Part shown: positions 52,105-60,575 of the stretch, piece after piece
How positions within the stretch are numbered: the stretch's first letter is position 1
How the letters are laid out: each line of letters starts with the position of its first letter
Source of the DNA: Acidobacteriota bacterium
GTDB taxonomy: Bacteria > Acidobacteriota > Blastocatellia > Pyrinomonadales > Pyrinomonadaceae
Direction of reading: 5' to 3'
NCBI GenBank assembly: GCA_018269005.1
Contig: JAFDVK010000012.1
Location: 991,420 to 1,055,419, forward strand
DNA length: 64,000 nucleotides
The notes under the pieces: model-generated
Seen by the model: only the letters and a program-made list of their open reading frames with translations
Told to the model about the DNA's origin: nothing
Databases searched by the model: none
Program-made: the position numbers and the translations under genes

Positions 52105-54681
52105 CTACTTCAACAACTCATCTACACTTATCGGTTCGTAGCCTTTACTCTTTAGCCACTCGACCAGTTCGCCGATGTGGTTGAAGAACTTATCCGTGCG
52201 CTTTGGCCCGGCGCCGATGTGCGTCAATAAAATGAAGCCGTTGAGACCTTTTGGATCTTTGGCCTCGTAATCTTTTATGCGTTGCAAAATATCGTCGCTG
52301 GAGATGTAATTCTTGTCATCATCCGCCATGTAGTCAGCATTCGAGCGGGTGCCGGGCGTGAAGTTGACGATCTGGTAACCCATTGCCGAACTCCAATCAA
52401 CGATCTCGCGGTTGTACCATTCGTAGGGCGGCAGGAAGAAGGGAACTTGCTTGCGGTCGATGCCGAACGGGCGCATCGCGGCGAAGTTGTCGTTCAGGTC
52501 GCGTTCAAATTGCTGGCGGGTGACGAGGGTCTTGTTTCTATCCGTCCAATCTGCGTAGAGGAGATGTGCGTCTGAGTGAGGGCCGAGGTAATGGCCGTCC
52601 TTCTTCAGGCGTTCGATTATCTGGCGGTTTGCGCGTGTTCGGTAGAATCGGCCGGTGAGGAAGAACGAGGCTTTGATGTTGCGTTTAGCAAGAGCGTCGG
52701 CGATCGCGGTGCCGCCTTCGGCGAATTCGTCGCCGGTGAAGACGAGCGCCATGCGCTTTGAAGTTTTGTCTCCGCGTGTGATACCGCCTTCGACGTAGGT
52801 GAAACGGTTGTCGGGATTGCTGGAAGAGCCCTTACTTACGTGCGGGCTACTGACACGCGGGCCACTGAGACGCGAGATGCCGGCACGACTGAACATTGCC
52901 ATGACGAGAATTGCATCCGCGGTGCCGTCCATTGTGGGTTCGTTGGTCGAGTAGTCGCCAACGTCGTCGTGATAGACGACGTCACGCGGCTGAAACAACG
53001 CAAACTCGTCCGGCTTTGTCAGCGTCAGGCCGATCAAGCCATTGTAGGTCGAAGCTGCGATCGGGCCATCGACAAGGCCGCCGCGGACCTGCTTTTTCAA
53101 AAGCTGCACGGTCGGCAAATGTGTGTCTTCGGGATATTCGCCGTTTGCCGGAATTCCCTCGAACATCGACGTTCCCCACGGATTATTGCCAAGAAGCCAG
53201 TCGCGATGGGCGATCATCGCATCGTGATACTTCTTGTCGCCGGTCATCAATTCATAAAGATGGACCTGCGTGATAAATGCGACGACCAGATTGTTCGAGC
53301 ACCAGAGGAAAGGCACTCCTACACCGTAAGGATTCGTCTTTGCACGGGCGACGATGCGTTCGATGCCGCTGCGATAATAGCTGGCAAGCTCGCGTTTTGT
53401 TTTGGCATCGACGAGCGGATACAGCGCAAAATGTCCGACGTTCGTAAACGGATACATCTCGTAATGCCGCGACATCTGCTCGCCCATCGACGAATCTTCA
53501 AACTCCATCCAGGATGTCGTTCCGGCGAGTCTTGCGTAGCGTTTCGCATCGGCGAGATATTCGGGCTTGCGCGTGGCCTTGTACAACTCGGCTGCGGCGT
53601 ACTCCATATCGTCGGCCCATGTGTCTTCGTTATAGCGGTACGGAGCACCGAATGAATTGCCTTGCTGAAAGCCTTCCTGCCGCTTGCCCATTGCGTAAAG
53701 GTCTTCGGCGGCAGCGAGACATTTCAACGCAAACGCTGTGTCTTTCAGATCCGTTTTCCAGATGCGATATGCCATCGCCATCGCCGCCGCCGAACGTCCG
53801 GCAATGTTTGCAACACCTGTCGAGCGGCTTTTGAATTGCGAAAGGCCTTGCGGCTTGCCGTCGGCGAAATAAACGGGCCGATAGCTGTTCGCACCCCAGC
53901 CGTAATCGGCGTTGTCGTTTTGGGGAAGCTTAAAGCCGCGATGGTCGCGATCATCGGCAACTTGGTGAAAAAGCTGGCCGCTCTTTGGGTGAAGTTTGTG
54001 GATCCAGTCGAGTCCCCATTTTGCCTCGTCGAGAATATCGGGAATTCCGTTCGGCCTATCGTCACGCCCAAGGTCATCGACAAAGTCGCCAAACTTCGCT
54101 TTCTCCAATTCGTAAGCAAGCATCATCCGCGCCGTCGCGTTGCTTGCCGTTATCAAATATTTCAATTGGTCGCCCGCATCGTGCCAACCGCCGGAGGCGT
54201 CAATAAAGGTCTCGTCCGGCATCGGCCCGTAAAACGAACGTCCGTCGTGAGTATGGCAGACGGCATCGAGGTAAGGGTTGTACCCGCATCTTTGCTGCCG
54301 CATAAAGGCGAGCAGATCTTCCTGATAGGCGGGATATGGGCCGATCACGAATTTAATTGACCGAAGGTCGCTGCTTTTATCTACTAGGCGGTATGTACCC
54401 GGCGTCTTGATAGTCGAAAGATCAACCTCATAGTAATAGCCAAAACTTCCGCCCCATGGAGATGCCGCTAGCTGCCGCGCTTGTAAACGTTCCGACACCA
54501 CTTTGCCGGTATCAGCATTTTTAACGACGAACTCACCGGAGAACGGTTCTTGTGACAATACCACCGCCTTCTTTTTGTCGTTCGCTTGATAACCAGCCTG
54601 ATTTACGCGGATCTCAACCGTTTGAGCCGAGATCGTCAAAGAGGAAATAATAAACAGTAAAAGCGGCAGAATTATTTTCAT
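52105..54681 (-). CDS. Exported glycoside hydrolase family 9 - polysaccharide deacetylase fusion
   Basis: An 858-residue protein with a signal peptide (MKIILPLLLFIISSLTISAQ). Order: CelD-type N-terminal Ig-like domain (VEIRVNQAGYQANDKKKAVV, about 22-105); GH9 (alpha/alpha)6 barrel to about 610 with GGWHDAGD (catalytic Asp region, about 160-167) and YSTNEPTMDG holding the acid Glu (about 583); a short linker containing a 15-bp DNA repeat; and a NodB/CE4 deacetylase domain (about 640-858) with TGDEF (usual form TFDDG), HSDAH and PPYEW motifs. GH9 enzymes cleave beta-1,4 glucans or glucosamine oligomers, and CE4 removes N- or O-acetyl groups. The pairing suggests attack on an acetylated substrate such as chitin oligomers or xylan, which is inferred. 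ATG 54681 is chosen over 54783 because of the signal peptide. Confidence 0.9.
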   Translation of the reverse strand: MKIILPLLLFIISSLTISAQTVEIRVNQAGYQANDKKKAVVLSQEPFSGEFVVKNADTGKVVSERLQARQLAASPWGGSFGYYYEVDLSTIKTPGTYRLVDKSSDLRSIKFVIGPYPAYQEDLLAFMRQQRCGYNPYLDAVCHTHDGRSFYGPMPDETFIDASGGWHDAGDQLKYLITASNATARMMLAYELEKAKFGDFVDDLGRDDRPNGIPDILDEAKWGLDWIHKLHPKSGQLFHQVADDRDHRGFKLPQNDNADYGWGANSYRPVYFADGKPQGLSQFKSRSTGVANIAGRSAAAMAMAYRIWKTDLKDTAFALKCLAAAEDLYAMGKRQEGFQQGNSFGAPYRYNEDTWADDMEYAAAELYKATRKPEYLADAKRYARLAGTTSWMEFEDSSMGEQMSRHYEMYPFTNVGHFALYPLVDAKTKRELASYYRSGIERIVARAKTNPYGVGVPFLWCSNNLVVAFITQVHLYELMTGDKKYHDAMIAHRDWLLGNNPWGTSMFEGIPANGEYPEDTHLPTVQLLKKQVRGGLVDGPIAASTYNGLIGLTLTKPDEFALFQPRDVVYHDDVGDYSTNEPTMDGTADAILVMAMFSRAGISRLSGPRVSSPHVSKGSSSNPDNRFTYVEGGITRGDKTSKRMALVFTGDEFAEGGTAIADALAKRNIKASFFLTGRFYRTRANRQIIERLKKDGHYLGPHSDAHLLYADWTDRNKTLVTRQQFERDLNDNFAAMRPFGIDRKQVPFFLPPYEWYNREIVDWSSAMGYQIVNFTPGTRSNADYMADDDKNYISSDDILQRIKDYEAKDPKGLNGFILLTHIGAGPKRTDKFFNHIGELVEWLKSKGYEPISVDELLK
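52838..52882. repeat. 15-bp tandem repeat in the GH9-CE4 linker
   Basis: Three 15-base units on the plus strand: ACGTGCGGGCTACTG, ACACGCGGGCCACTG, AGACGCGAGATGCCG (the last diverged). On the coding strand they give the five-residue periodic linker SGPRVSSPHV between the GH9 and deacetylase domains. Confidence 0.7.
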
Positions 54682-54767
54682 CAACAATACCTGATCGGTA
54701 TAGATCATTTCGCCGAACACTCGCTCAGCCACAGAAAGAAGTTTACTTCGTTCTTCACGGTGCGAAC

Positions 54768-54850
54768 AGCACAAACCGCACAAAACGTATCAAACCGCAC
54801 AAAATGTATCAAAGTGCACGAAATGCACGATCTGCACGATTTGCACAAAA
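54768..54850. repeat. GCAC-rich composite repeat (19-bp and 9-bp units), copy 1
   Basis: Two 19-base units (starting at 54775 and 54794, ACCGCACAAAAYGTATCAA) are followed by 9-base NTGCACGAN units. A second copy at 63135-63210 matches almost base for base through the 19-base units, and then has the 9-base units in a different order. Confidence 0.8.
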
Positions 54851-54954
54851 TTAGGTTCCGCCTGCGGTAGCGGCCCGGTTCCGGAATGGAATTTCGAGAT
54901 TTGAAATTTGAGATTTAAGATCCGAGGCCACGAATGCACGAAAAGAGGTCAGAA

Positions 54955-54974
54955 CCGCCTGCGTGACCGGGCGG
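54955..54974. repeat. Palindromic REP-like element, single copy
   Basis: CCGCCTGC, loop GTGA, then CCGGGCGG. It matches the 5446-5465 copy except for one base that breaks the loop-closing pair. Flanked by AGAA on the left and GCC on the right as in other copies. Confidence 0.75.
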
Positions 54975-55135
54975 CCAAAAGCCAATGAAGCTTCTGCTTT
55001 TGTTACACCCTTCCAACGGTAGAGTTTCTGCCATGAAGCATATGCGCGACGGGCACTGCACAGACTGAACCGTATCGGCTGTCGTTCATTCTGACCGCAT
55101 TTCTGTCTTTTAGCGTTCAACATTGCAAAAAAATG

Positions 55136-55164
55136 TTGACAGATGTATTTCAAGGGTGTAAATT
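55136..55164 (+). promoter_or_regulatory. Strong sigma70-type promoter of pilMNOPQ
   Basis: A perfect TTGACA (55136-55141), a 17-base spacer and TAAATT (55159-55164). Transcription would start near 55171, leaving a leader of about 288 bases before pilM, long enough for regulatory RNA structure. I did not find the conserved core of a c-di-GMP riboswitch in it. Confidence 0.65.
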
Positions 55165-55458
55165 CAATCTTGTCGAACGCTCTCGGCGTTCAGATCCTTC
55201 GCCACCAGATGCGACAAGTTTCCTGATTTGTTGTTCTACTACTTGCAAAACGGTGACAAGCCAAAAGGGTTGATAAAAGCAGAGTTTGCTGCCAAAAAGA
55301 TCCGAAGCCTGCACCGGGCCTAAGCAAGATGCACTCCGAAAATGAGTTACAGGTGACCAACGATCTTCCTAAAAAAAGAGCCAACGTGCCTCTAAAAACC
55401 TTCAAAACAGGGATCCAATCGACAAAAAGCTTGATAGCAGAAAAGGAGCTAGAAAATA

Positions 55459-56514
55459 ATGCTGTTCGGTAAGAAGAAAAGGGTAGCCGGCCTCGATATC
55501 GGGTCGAGTTCGGTCAAAATGGTTGAGCTTGACGGCAAGCCAAATAGCCTGAATCTCGTTAGCCTCGGATTTGAGAATCTCCCGAGCGACACGATCATTG
55601 ACGGCCAGATAATGGAGCTGAATACCGTCTCGGACTGTATTCAGAATGTCTGCAACAACCATCAGATCGAAGCGAACCAGGTTGTAACCGGCGTCAGCGG
55701 CCACTCGGTGATCATCAAGAACATCGCACTGCCCGCAATGTCGTCCGAAGAGCTCGAAGAATCGATCGATTGGCACGCTGAAGAGCACATTCCATACGAT
55801 CTTGCTGACGTAAGCCTTGACTATCAGGTCACGGCCGAATCAGCGGACTCGACGAACGTGTTGATCGCGGCGTGCAAACGCGAACGCATCGACAACATCA
55901 AGCAGGCCATTCAGCTTGCGGGCAAACAGCCGGTCGTCATCGACGTTGATACATTTGCGCTCCAGAACTGCTACGAAGCGAACTATGATCCGGCAGAGTC
56001 CGATGTCGTAACGCTTCTCAATATCGGAGCCTCGACGATGAACGTAAACATCGTCAAGGGCACACGCTCGCTGTTCACGCGCGACATTACGGTCGGAGGA
56101 AGCCAATTCACCGACGTTCTGCAGCGAAGCTTGGGACTGAACTTCCAAGAGGCTGAAGGACTCAAACGCGGCGTTGCGAACGCAGCTCCGAATGTCGAAG
56201 AAAAATCGATCGAGCCGCTGATGAACAATGTTACCGAAGTCGTCGCGATGGAGATCCAGAAGACATTCGACTTCTATCGTGCAACGACCGACGACAACGA
56301 GACACAGGTTCAGAAGATCCTGATCTCCGGCGGCGGTTCTAAGCTCGCAGGCCTTGCGCAGGACCTTTCGCAGCGTCTGGAACTTCCGGTAGAGGTTCTC
56401 AACCCCTTCCGCAAGATCTACATCGACTCGAACAAATTCGACCCCGACTATATCAAAGAGATCGTCCCTGAGATGGCAGTTGCCGTCGGCCTGGCGATGA
56501 GGGGAGTGAACTAA
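55459..56514 (+). CDS. pilM: Type IV pilus inner-membrane platform ATPase-fold protein PilM
   Basis: A 351-residue cytoplasmic actin/FtsA-fold protein. Nucleotide-binding segments are GLDIGSSSVKMVELDG (residues about 10-25), LNIGASTMNVNIV and ISGGGSKLAGL near the C-terminus. PilM binds the short N-terminal tail of PilN and links the pilus motor to the PilNO/PilP/PilQ alignment complex. AAAGGAG lies 9 bases before the ATG. It is the first of five genes in the canonical order M-N-O-P-Q, with gaps of 1 to 98 bases. Confidence 0.95.
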   Translation: MLFGKKKRVAGLDIGSSSVKMVELDGKPNSLNLVSLGFENLPSDTIIDGQIMELNTVSDCIQNVCNNHQIEANQVVTGVSGHSVIIKNIALPAMSSEELEESIDWHAEEHIPYDLADVSLDYQVTAESADSTNVLIAACKRERIDNIKQAIQLAGKQPVVIDVDTFALQNCYEANYDPAESDVVTLLNIGASTMNVNIVKGTRSLFTRDITVGGSQFTDVLQRSLGLNFQEAEGLKRGVANAAPNVEEKSIEPLMNNVTEVVAMEIQKTFDFYRATTDDNETQVQKILISGGGSKLAGLAQDLSQRLELPVEVLNPFRKIYIDSNKFDPDYIKEIVPEMAVAVGLAMRGVN

Positions 56515-56515
56515 A

Positions 56516-57229
56516 ATGCTAAGAATCAACCTTCTAAATTCAGTAACCGAACGGCAGGGCGGGGCAGTTGCCTCGGTCGATCGCCAGATCGCAAGCCCTT
56601 CTTCGCGGCTGATGGTGATGTTCCTCGCGACGCTGCTTCTGACAGCCGCCGTCATCGGATGGGATGTTATCAGCAGCAGCATGGCCCACAGCAAAGCTCA
56701 GGCCGATCTTGAAGATCAGAAGCGGCAGGCCGCCGAACTTCAGGCCGTCGTCAACGAGCAGAAAGATCTTGAGCAGAAGATACAGAATATCGATGCGAGG
56801 ATCGAAGCGATCAAGACCCTAAGGGCCAATCAGGCCGGCCCAAGTGCCGTGCTTTCAGCAGTTACCGAGCGAGCTGCAATGGTTCCGGGCCTCTATCTTG
56901 AAAGCGTCGAGCAGGCCGGCGACCAGATGGTCTTCAAGGGCAATTCGCCGGACGAGCAGCAAGTTACGCAGTTCGGACGAAGCCTCGAATTCTCCAACGG
57001 CCTCTTCTCGAACCTTTCGATCGAAACGGCTCGCAACGAGGTCGTCAACCAGAATGTCGTGATGAAGGAAACTTCATCGCCTGACGCCAACAAGGTCTCG
57101 ATCGTCAACTTTACGATCAAGTGTGCATACACGCCTTCGAAGGCGGCCGGTGCAAACCAGAATGGAGCGACGACCGCTTCCGCACAGCCTCAGGCCCCTG
57201 CGGCACCGACACAGGTAGCCAAGAACTAG
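56516..57229 (+). CDS. pilN: Type IV pilus assembly protein PilN
   Basis: A 237-residue bitopic protein. The cytoplasmic tail begins MLRINLLNSV, the conserved INLL motif that docks into PilM. One membrane helix follows at about residues 35-55 (MVMFLATLLLTAAVIGWDVI), then a coiled coil (about 62-105) and a periplasmic ferredoxin-like domain, ending in an Ala/Gln/Pro-rich tail (TTASAQPQAPAAPTQ). The start is 1 base after the pilM stop with GGGGAG upstream. Forms heterodimers with PilO. Confidence 0.93.
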   Translation: MLRINLLNSVTERQGGAVASVDRQIASPSSRLMVMFLATLLLTAAVIGWDVISSSMAHSKAQADLEDQKRQAAELQAVVNEQKDLEQKIQNIDARIEAIKTLRANQAGPSAVLSAVTERAAMVPGLYLESVEQAGDQMVFKGNSPDEQQVTQFGRSLEFSNGLFSNLSIETARNEVVNQNVVMKETSSPDANKVSIVNFTIKCAYTPSKAAGANQNGATTASAQPQAPAAPTQVAKN

Positions 57230-57255
57230 ATCCCAAAGAGAGTAGGTAAATTACC

Positions 57256-57936
57256 ATGTTAGATAAATTCAAAAATCTTAATTGGCCAATCCAGCTTTGT
57301 TTAATGCTTTGTCTCGGTGCTCTTCTTTGGGCAGGCGTGTGGTACTTCTTCACAAGCGAGACGCGTGCTGAAACGGCCAAGATCTCGGACGAGGTCGCAC
57401 AACTCCAGCAGCAGAACGAGAACGCACGGCTTGCGACATCGCACATCAACGAGTTCCGAGCTCTGTTCGCAACGAAGACCGCTGAATACGACGAGCTGAA
57501 GGTTTTGCTTCCGGAACAGCGTGAGATCACGAACGTGCTCCAGGGCCTTCAGGACACGGCCAACAGCAGCAAGCTTATCGTGATGCGCTTCTCGCCGCGT
57601 GATGACACGCAGCAGAACGACATCATGGCCAAGCCGGTCGAGGTCGAGGTTGACAGCAACTTTGCGAACCTGAAGAACTTCTTCGAGCAGATGGCGAAGC
57701 TTCCGCGAATCGTATCGATCACGGACTTCAAGCTGAACCAGCTTGATAAGCAGACCGCAAATAAGACACTCCACGCTCAGTTCCTGTTGTCGGCGTACTA
57801 TGCCGCACCTACCGATCTGAACGCTAAGCCCGGTGCTAAACCTGGCGCACCCGCGGCACCAGGCGCAAAGCCTGCCGCTCCCGGCACCGCAGCTCCGGCC
57901 GCGGCCCCTGCAGCAGCTCCGGCAAAACCCGCCTAA
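57256..57936 (+). CDS. pilO: Type IV pilus assembly protein PilO
   Basis: A 226-residue partner of PilN. A short cytoplasmic start (MLDKFKNLNWPIQ) leads to one membrane helix (about 14-33), a coiled coil (about 37-75) and a ferredoxin-like periplasmic domain (about 80-180: LPEQREITNVLQGLQDTANSSKLIV). The last 40 residues are a low-complexity Pro/Ala/Gly/Lys tail made of near-repeats of GAKPGAPAAP, probably unstructured and reaching into the periplasm. Order and spacing fit the operon. Confidence 0.93.
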   Translation: MLDKFKNLNWPIQLCLMLCLGALLWAGVWYFFTSETRAETAKISDEVAQLQQQNENARLATSHINEFRALFATKTAEYDELKVLLPEQREITNVLQGLQDTANSSKLIVMRFSPRDDTQQNDIMAKPVEVEVDSNFANLKNFFEQMAKLPRIVSITDFKLNQLDKQTANKTLHAQFLLSAYYAAPTDLNAKPGAKPGAPAAPGAKPAAPGTAAPAAAPAAAPAKPA

Positions 57937-57982
57937 ACAAAAGAGACCTACGGCCCCACTTCCGACACGAGAGTAAATAGGT

Positions 57983-58711
57983 ATGAACACAATGTCATTC
58001 AAGAAAAGTATCGGCCTCGCCGCGATGGCGGTCGCCCTCATCATCCTCGGCGGAGACCTCGCAAGCGTTTCCGCACAGCGAGATCCTTTCGCAAAGCCGA
58101 GTTTTATGAGGCAGCGAGAACCCTCACGGCAATCGTCCTCAGCCGCCAAGCCAAAGACGGCCGCAGACTTCGGCCCGCCGTCGATCGAAGCCCGTATCGA
58201 CTATTACAAACGGCTTCGTGAGAACGCCGTAGCAAGCGGCCAACCCGTACCGAAGGTAACGAGCGTGCTTCTTGTGAACGAGCTTAACGTCAACGGCGTA
58301 TTCAAGACCCCGCGTGGCTGGGCAGCAATGGTCGAGGCAACACCTATCAAGCTCTCATACACGATCTATCCGGGCGAGAAGTTCTTTGACGGGCAGCTCG
58401 TTGCGGTCGAAGAGAATCGTCTCGTGTTCAGACGCGTGACAAAGACGGCAGCGAAGAAGTTCGTTGCGTCGGTCGAGTACAAGCCGCTTCAACAGTATTC
58501 AATGAAGGCACAGATCGAAGGCACGGCCCCGAGCCAGGCCTCGGCCAAGCCTCAGGTTGCCGCCGGCGAAAAGCCCGCAGCTCCTGCGGCCCCGACACCG
58601 ATCGTCTCACCGCTTGACGAGATGAACTCGCTCCCGGCAGAAAAAGAGCCGGAAGCCAAGCCTTCAAAGGCGTCGAAACGGCCCGTAAAGGTCGCCAAGA
58701 ACCGTAAATAA
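57983..58711 (+). CDS. pilP: PilP-like type IV pilus protein
   Basis: A 242-residue exported protein in the pilP position. It has a signal peptide (IGLAAMAVALIILGGDLASVSAQ) and then RDPFAKPSF, the DPF motif common at the start of mature PilP. A flexible linker precedes a beta-sandwich-like domain (about 85-165: VTSVLLVNELNVNGVFKTPRGWAAMVEATPIKLSYTIYPGEKFFDG). The tail is Pro/Ala/Lys-rich. No lipobox cysteine is seen, unlike many PilP lipoproteins, so it is probably periplasmic rather than lipid-anchored. PilP bridges PilNO to the PilQ secretin. Confidence 0.85.
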   Translation: MNTMSFKKSIGLAAMAVALIILGGDLASVSAQRDPFAKPSFMRQREPSRQSSSAAKPKTAADFGPPSIEARIDYYKRLRENAVASGQPVPKVTSVLLVNELNVNGVFKTPRGWAAMVEATPIKLSYTIYPGEKFFDGQLVAVEENRLVFRRVTKTAAKKFVASVEYKPLQQYSMKAQIEGTAPSQASAKPQVAAGEKPAAPAAPTPIVSPLDEMNSLPAEKEPEAKPSKASKRPVKVAKNRK

Positions 58712-58809
58712 GGACGCCTAAAGAAAAAAGCTCTACAAAAGAGGTGCCGATCCCCGATATGAACGTCCGGCGTTCAGGCTCAGGCATCTCGCGAATAAAC
58801 GGAGGAAAC

Positions 58810-60492
58810 ATGACTTCACAGATCTTCTCATTAACAGCTGTGCGTAAAGCAGGAGTACTTATTCTGCTGACCGTTCTGCTCGCGATGGCCGCCTTCGGCC
58901 AGAAGGTTCGACCGCAGGATCAGGGTGACAACTACGGAAAGCCCGGATTCGTCGGTGAGCCAGTTAACCTCAATGTCGTCAATGCCGACATTAGAGACAT
59001 CCTTTCTTACATCACCGACCAGTACGGCATCAATTTCGTGATCGACAGATCCGTCAAGGATGTTCCCGTTACGGTAAAGGTGAATGAAGTTCCCTGGAAC
59101 TACGCTCTCGATTCGGTTCTGCAGTCGCAGGGCCTCGGCATCCAGGTTACCGGAAATATTCTTCGCGTCGCCGACAACAAGACGCTTGCCGAAGAAGGCG
59201 AGCTCTTCCGTGCGAAGCAGAATAACGTTCTCGATACCTCGCCGCTTGTTACCGAGCTCATCCGCTTGAACTACGCGATGGCTTCGGGACAGAGTGCCTC
59301 GCAGGGAACGACTGCCGGAACGGCGGTTGATTCCGGAGCCTCATCAGGAGCTTCTTCCGGCGGTGCATCCGCGGCCGGCGGCAGCGGAGCAGACGGCCTT
59401 CTGCCGATCATCAAGCGTCGCCTTTCGCGTCGCGGTTCGATCGAGATCGACGCTCGCTCGAATTCACTGATCGTCACCGATGTTCGCTCGAACATCGACG
59501 CGATCAAACAGCTTATCGACATCCTTGACCAGCCTGAACCGCAGGTCGAGATCGAAGCCCGCATCGTCGTTGCGACACGCAACTTCAGCCGCGACATCGG
59601 CGTCCAGTTGGGTGCTATCTTGAACGGCAAACGCGGCTTCACCGGTGTTGGCGGCACGATGCCGGGCGCAACGTCCGCTCTTACACCGAATCCCGGAACA
59701 CCGATCCCGACGATCGGCAACGACCTGATGTCGAAGATCGCTTCTTCGGCCATAGGCCTTACGACGGGCGTTTTCGGTACGGCTCAGCTTAGCGCCTTGA
59801 TCACCGCCGGTGAGCAGAAGGGCGAAGCAAAGGTCATCGCAACACCTCGTGTAACTGCTCTTAACAACCGCCCGGCGGAGATCAAGAGCGGCACGAAGAT
59901 CCCTATCACGACGATCCAGCCCGGCAGCGGCAGCGGCGGCACGCTTATCGCGACGACGACCTATGTCGATGTCCCGCTCCGTCTCGCGATCACACCGCGT
60001 ATCACGGATGTCGGCACGGTCGTGCTGAACGTTGTTGCCGAGAATGCTTCGACCGCAACGATCACGGGTGCGGCACCGCCGGCGATCAATACTCAGTCGA
60101 TGAAGACCGAAGTGATGGTCCCGGATGGCGGCACGACGGTCGTAGGCGGCGTTCTCTTTGACGACGAACGCGAAAGCCAGGATCGTACGCCGGGCCTTTC
60201 GAGGATCCCGCTTCTCGGTCACCTCTTCAAGCGTAAAGGCGTAACGAGGAACACGAACGAGATCCTGTTCTTCATCACGCCGAGGATCAAGCGTCCGGAT
60301 TACAATGCTGCCCGTCAAGACGGTACGGCTCCTGTTCCGCAGACGATCATCCAGCCTGTCCCGATGGGCAATCCGCCCTCGAATTCATCGCGTGACACGG
60401 AAATTCCGAATCCCGTGATACCGGGTTCGACGCTTCCGCGTCCCGACGTTCAGGTCGGACCTGCAGGCACCACACCGGTCAACAAGCCGTAG
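58810..60492 (+). CDS. pilQ: Type IV pilus secretin PilQ
   Basis: A 560-residue outer-membrane channel through which the pilus passes. The signal peptide ends near AAFGQ. An STN/N0-type domain lies at about 45-118 (VNLNVVNADIRDILSYITDQYGINFVID). A Gly/Ser/Ala-rich insert (about 168-200) separates it from the N1 domain and the secretin core (about 290-520, including VEIEARIVVATRNFSRDIGVQLGA and VPDGGTTVVGGVLFDDERESQDRTPGLSRIPLLGHLFK). The C-terminal tail is Pro/Asn/Thr-rich. It is shorter than classic PilQ because no AMIN domains precede the STN domain. GGAGG stands 4 bases before ATG 58810; the in-frame upstream ATG at 58759 lacks a signal peptide. Confidence 0.94.
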   Translation: MTSQIFSLTAVRKAGVLILLTVLLAMAAFGQKVRPQDQGDNYGKPGFVGEPVNLNVVNADIRDILSYITDQYGINFVIDRSVKDVPVTVKVNEVPWNYALDSVLQSQGLGIQVTGNILRVADNKTLAEEGELFRAKQNNVLDTSPLVTELIRLNYAMASGQSASQGTTAGTAVDSGASSGASSGGASAAGGSGADGLLPIIKRRLSRRGSIEIDARSNSLIVTDVRSNIDAIKQLIDILDQPEPQVEIEARIVVATRNFSRDIGVQLGAILNGKRGFTGVGGTMPGATSALTPNPGTPIPTIGNDLMSKIASSAIGLTTGVFGTAQLSALITAGEQKGEAKVIATPRVTALNNRPAEIKSGTKIPITTIQPGSGSGGTLIATTTYVDVPLRLAITPRITDVGTVVLNVVAENASTATITGAAPPAINTQSMKTEVMVPDGGTTVVGGVLFDDERESQDRTPGLSRIPLLGHLFKRKGVTRNTNEILFFITPRIKRPDYNAARQDGTAPVPQTIIQPVPMGNPPSNSSRDTEIPNPVIPGSTLPRPDVQVGPAGTTPVNKP

Positions 60493-60531
60493 TAACGTTG
60501 GCCTAAACTAAGGAATGTTTTTTCCGATCGT

Positions 60532-60575
60532 GTCCCGCTCGCGCCCGTAAGGCCCGAGCGGGACATCTTTTTTTT
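60532..60575 (+). terminator. Rho-independent terminator of the pil operon
   Basis: GTCCCGCTCG (60532-60541) and CGAGCGGGAC (60554-60563) form a perfect 10-bp stem with a 12-base loop, followed by ATC and eight T. It sits 40 bases after the pilQ stop. The stop codon of the convergent VCBS gene lies within the T-run. Confidence 0.92.

Larger units (their letters stand above)
54682..55458. other. Gene-free spacer between GH9 and pilM with repeats and the pilM leader
   Basis: No gene is supported in these 777 bases. Contents: the GH9 5' leader; a GCAC-rich 9/19-bp repeat at 54768-54850; a TTGAAATTTGAGATTTAAGAT-like A+T stretch near 54900; a palindromic repeat at 54955-54974; a strong promoter at 55136-55164; and a long untranslated leader to pilM. 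Confidence 0.7.

Noticed and set aside
55171..55458. c-di-GMP (GEMM) riboswitch in the pilM leader
   Set aside because: Fragments such as GCAAAACGGTG and GCCTAAG are suggestive, but the conserved ACGCAAAGCC core and tetraloop-receptor layout are absent.
55840..56694. 284-codon minus-strand frame over pilM/pilN
   Set aside because: Antisense to two clear pilus genes and spans their junction.
57301..58149. 282-codon minus-strand frame over pilO/pilP
   Set aside because: Runs across two coding genes in the opposite direction; the Cys/Arg-rich translation is an artefact of Ala/Pro codons on the other strand.
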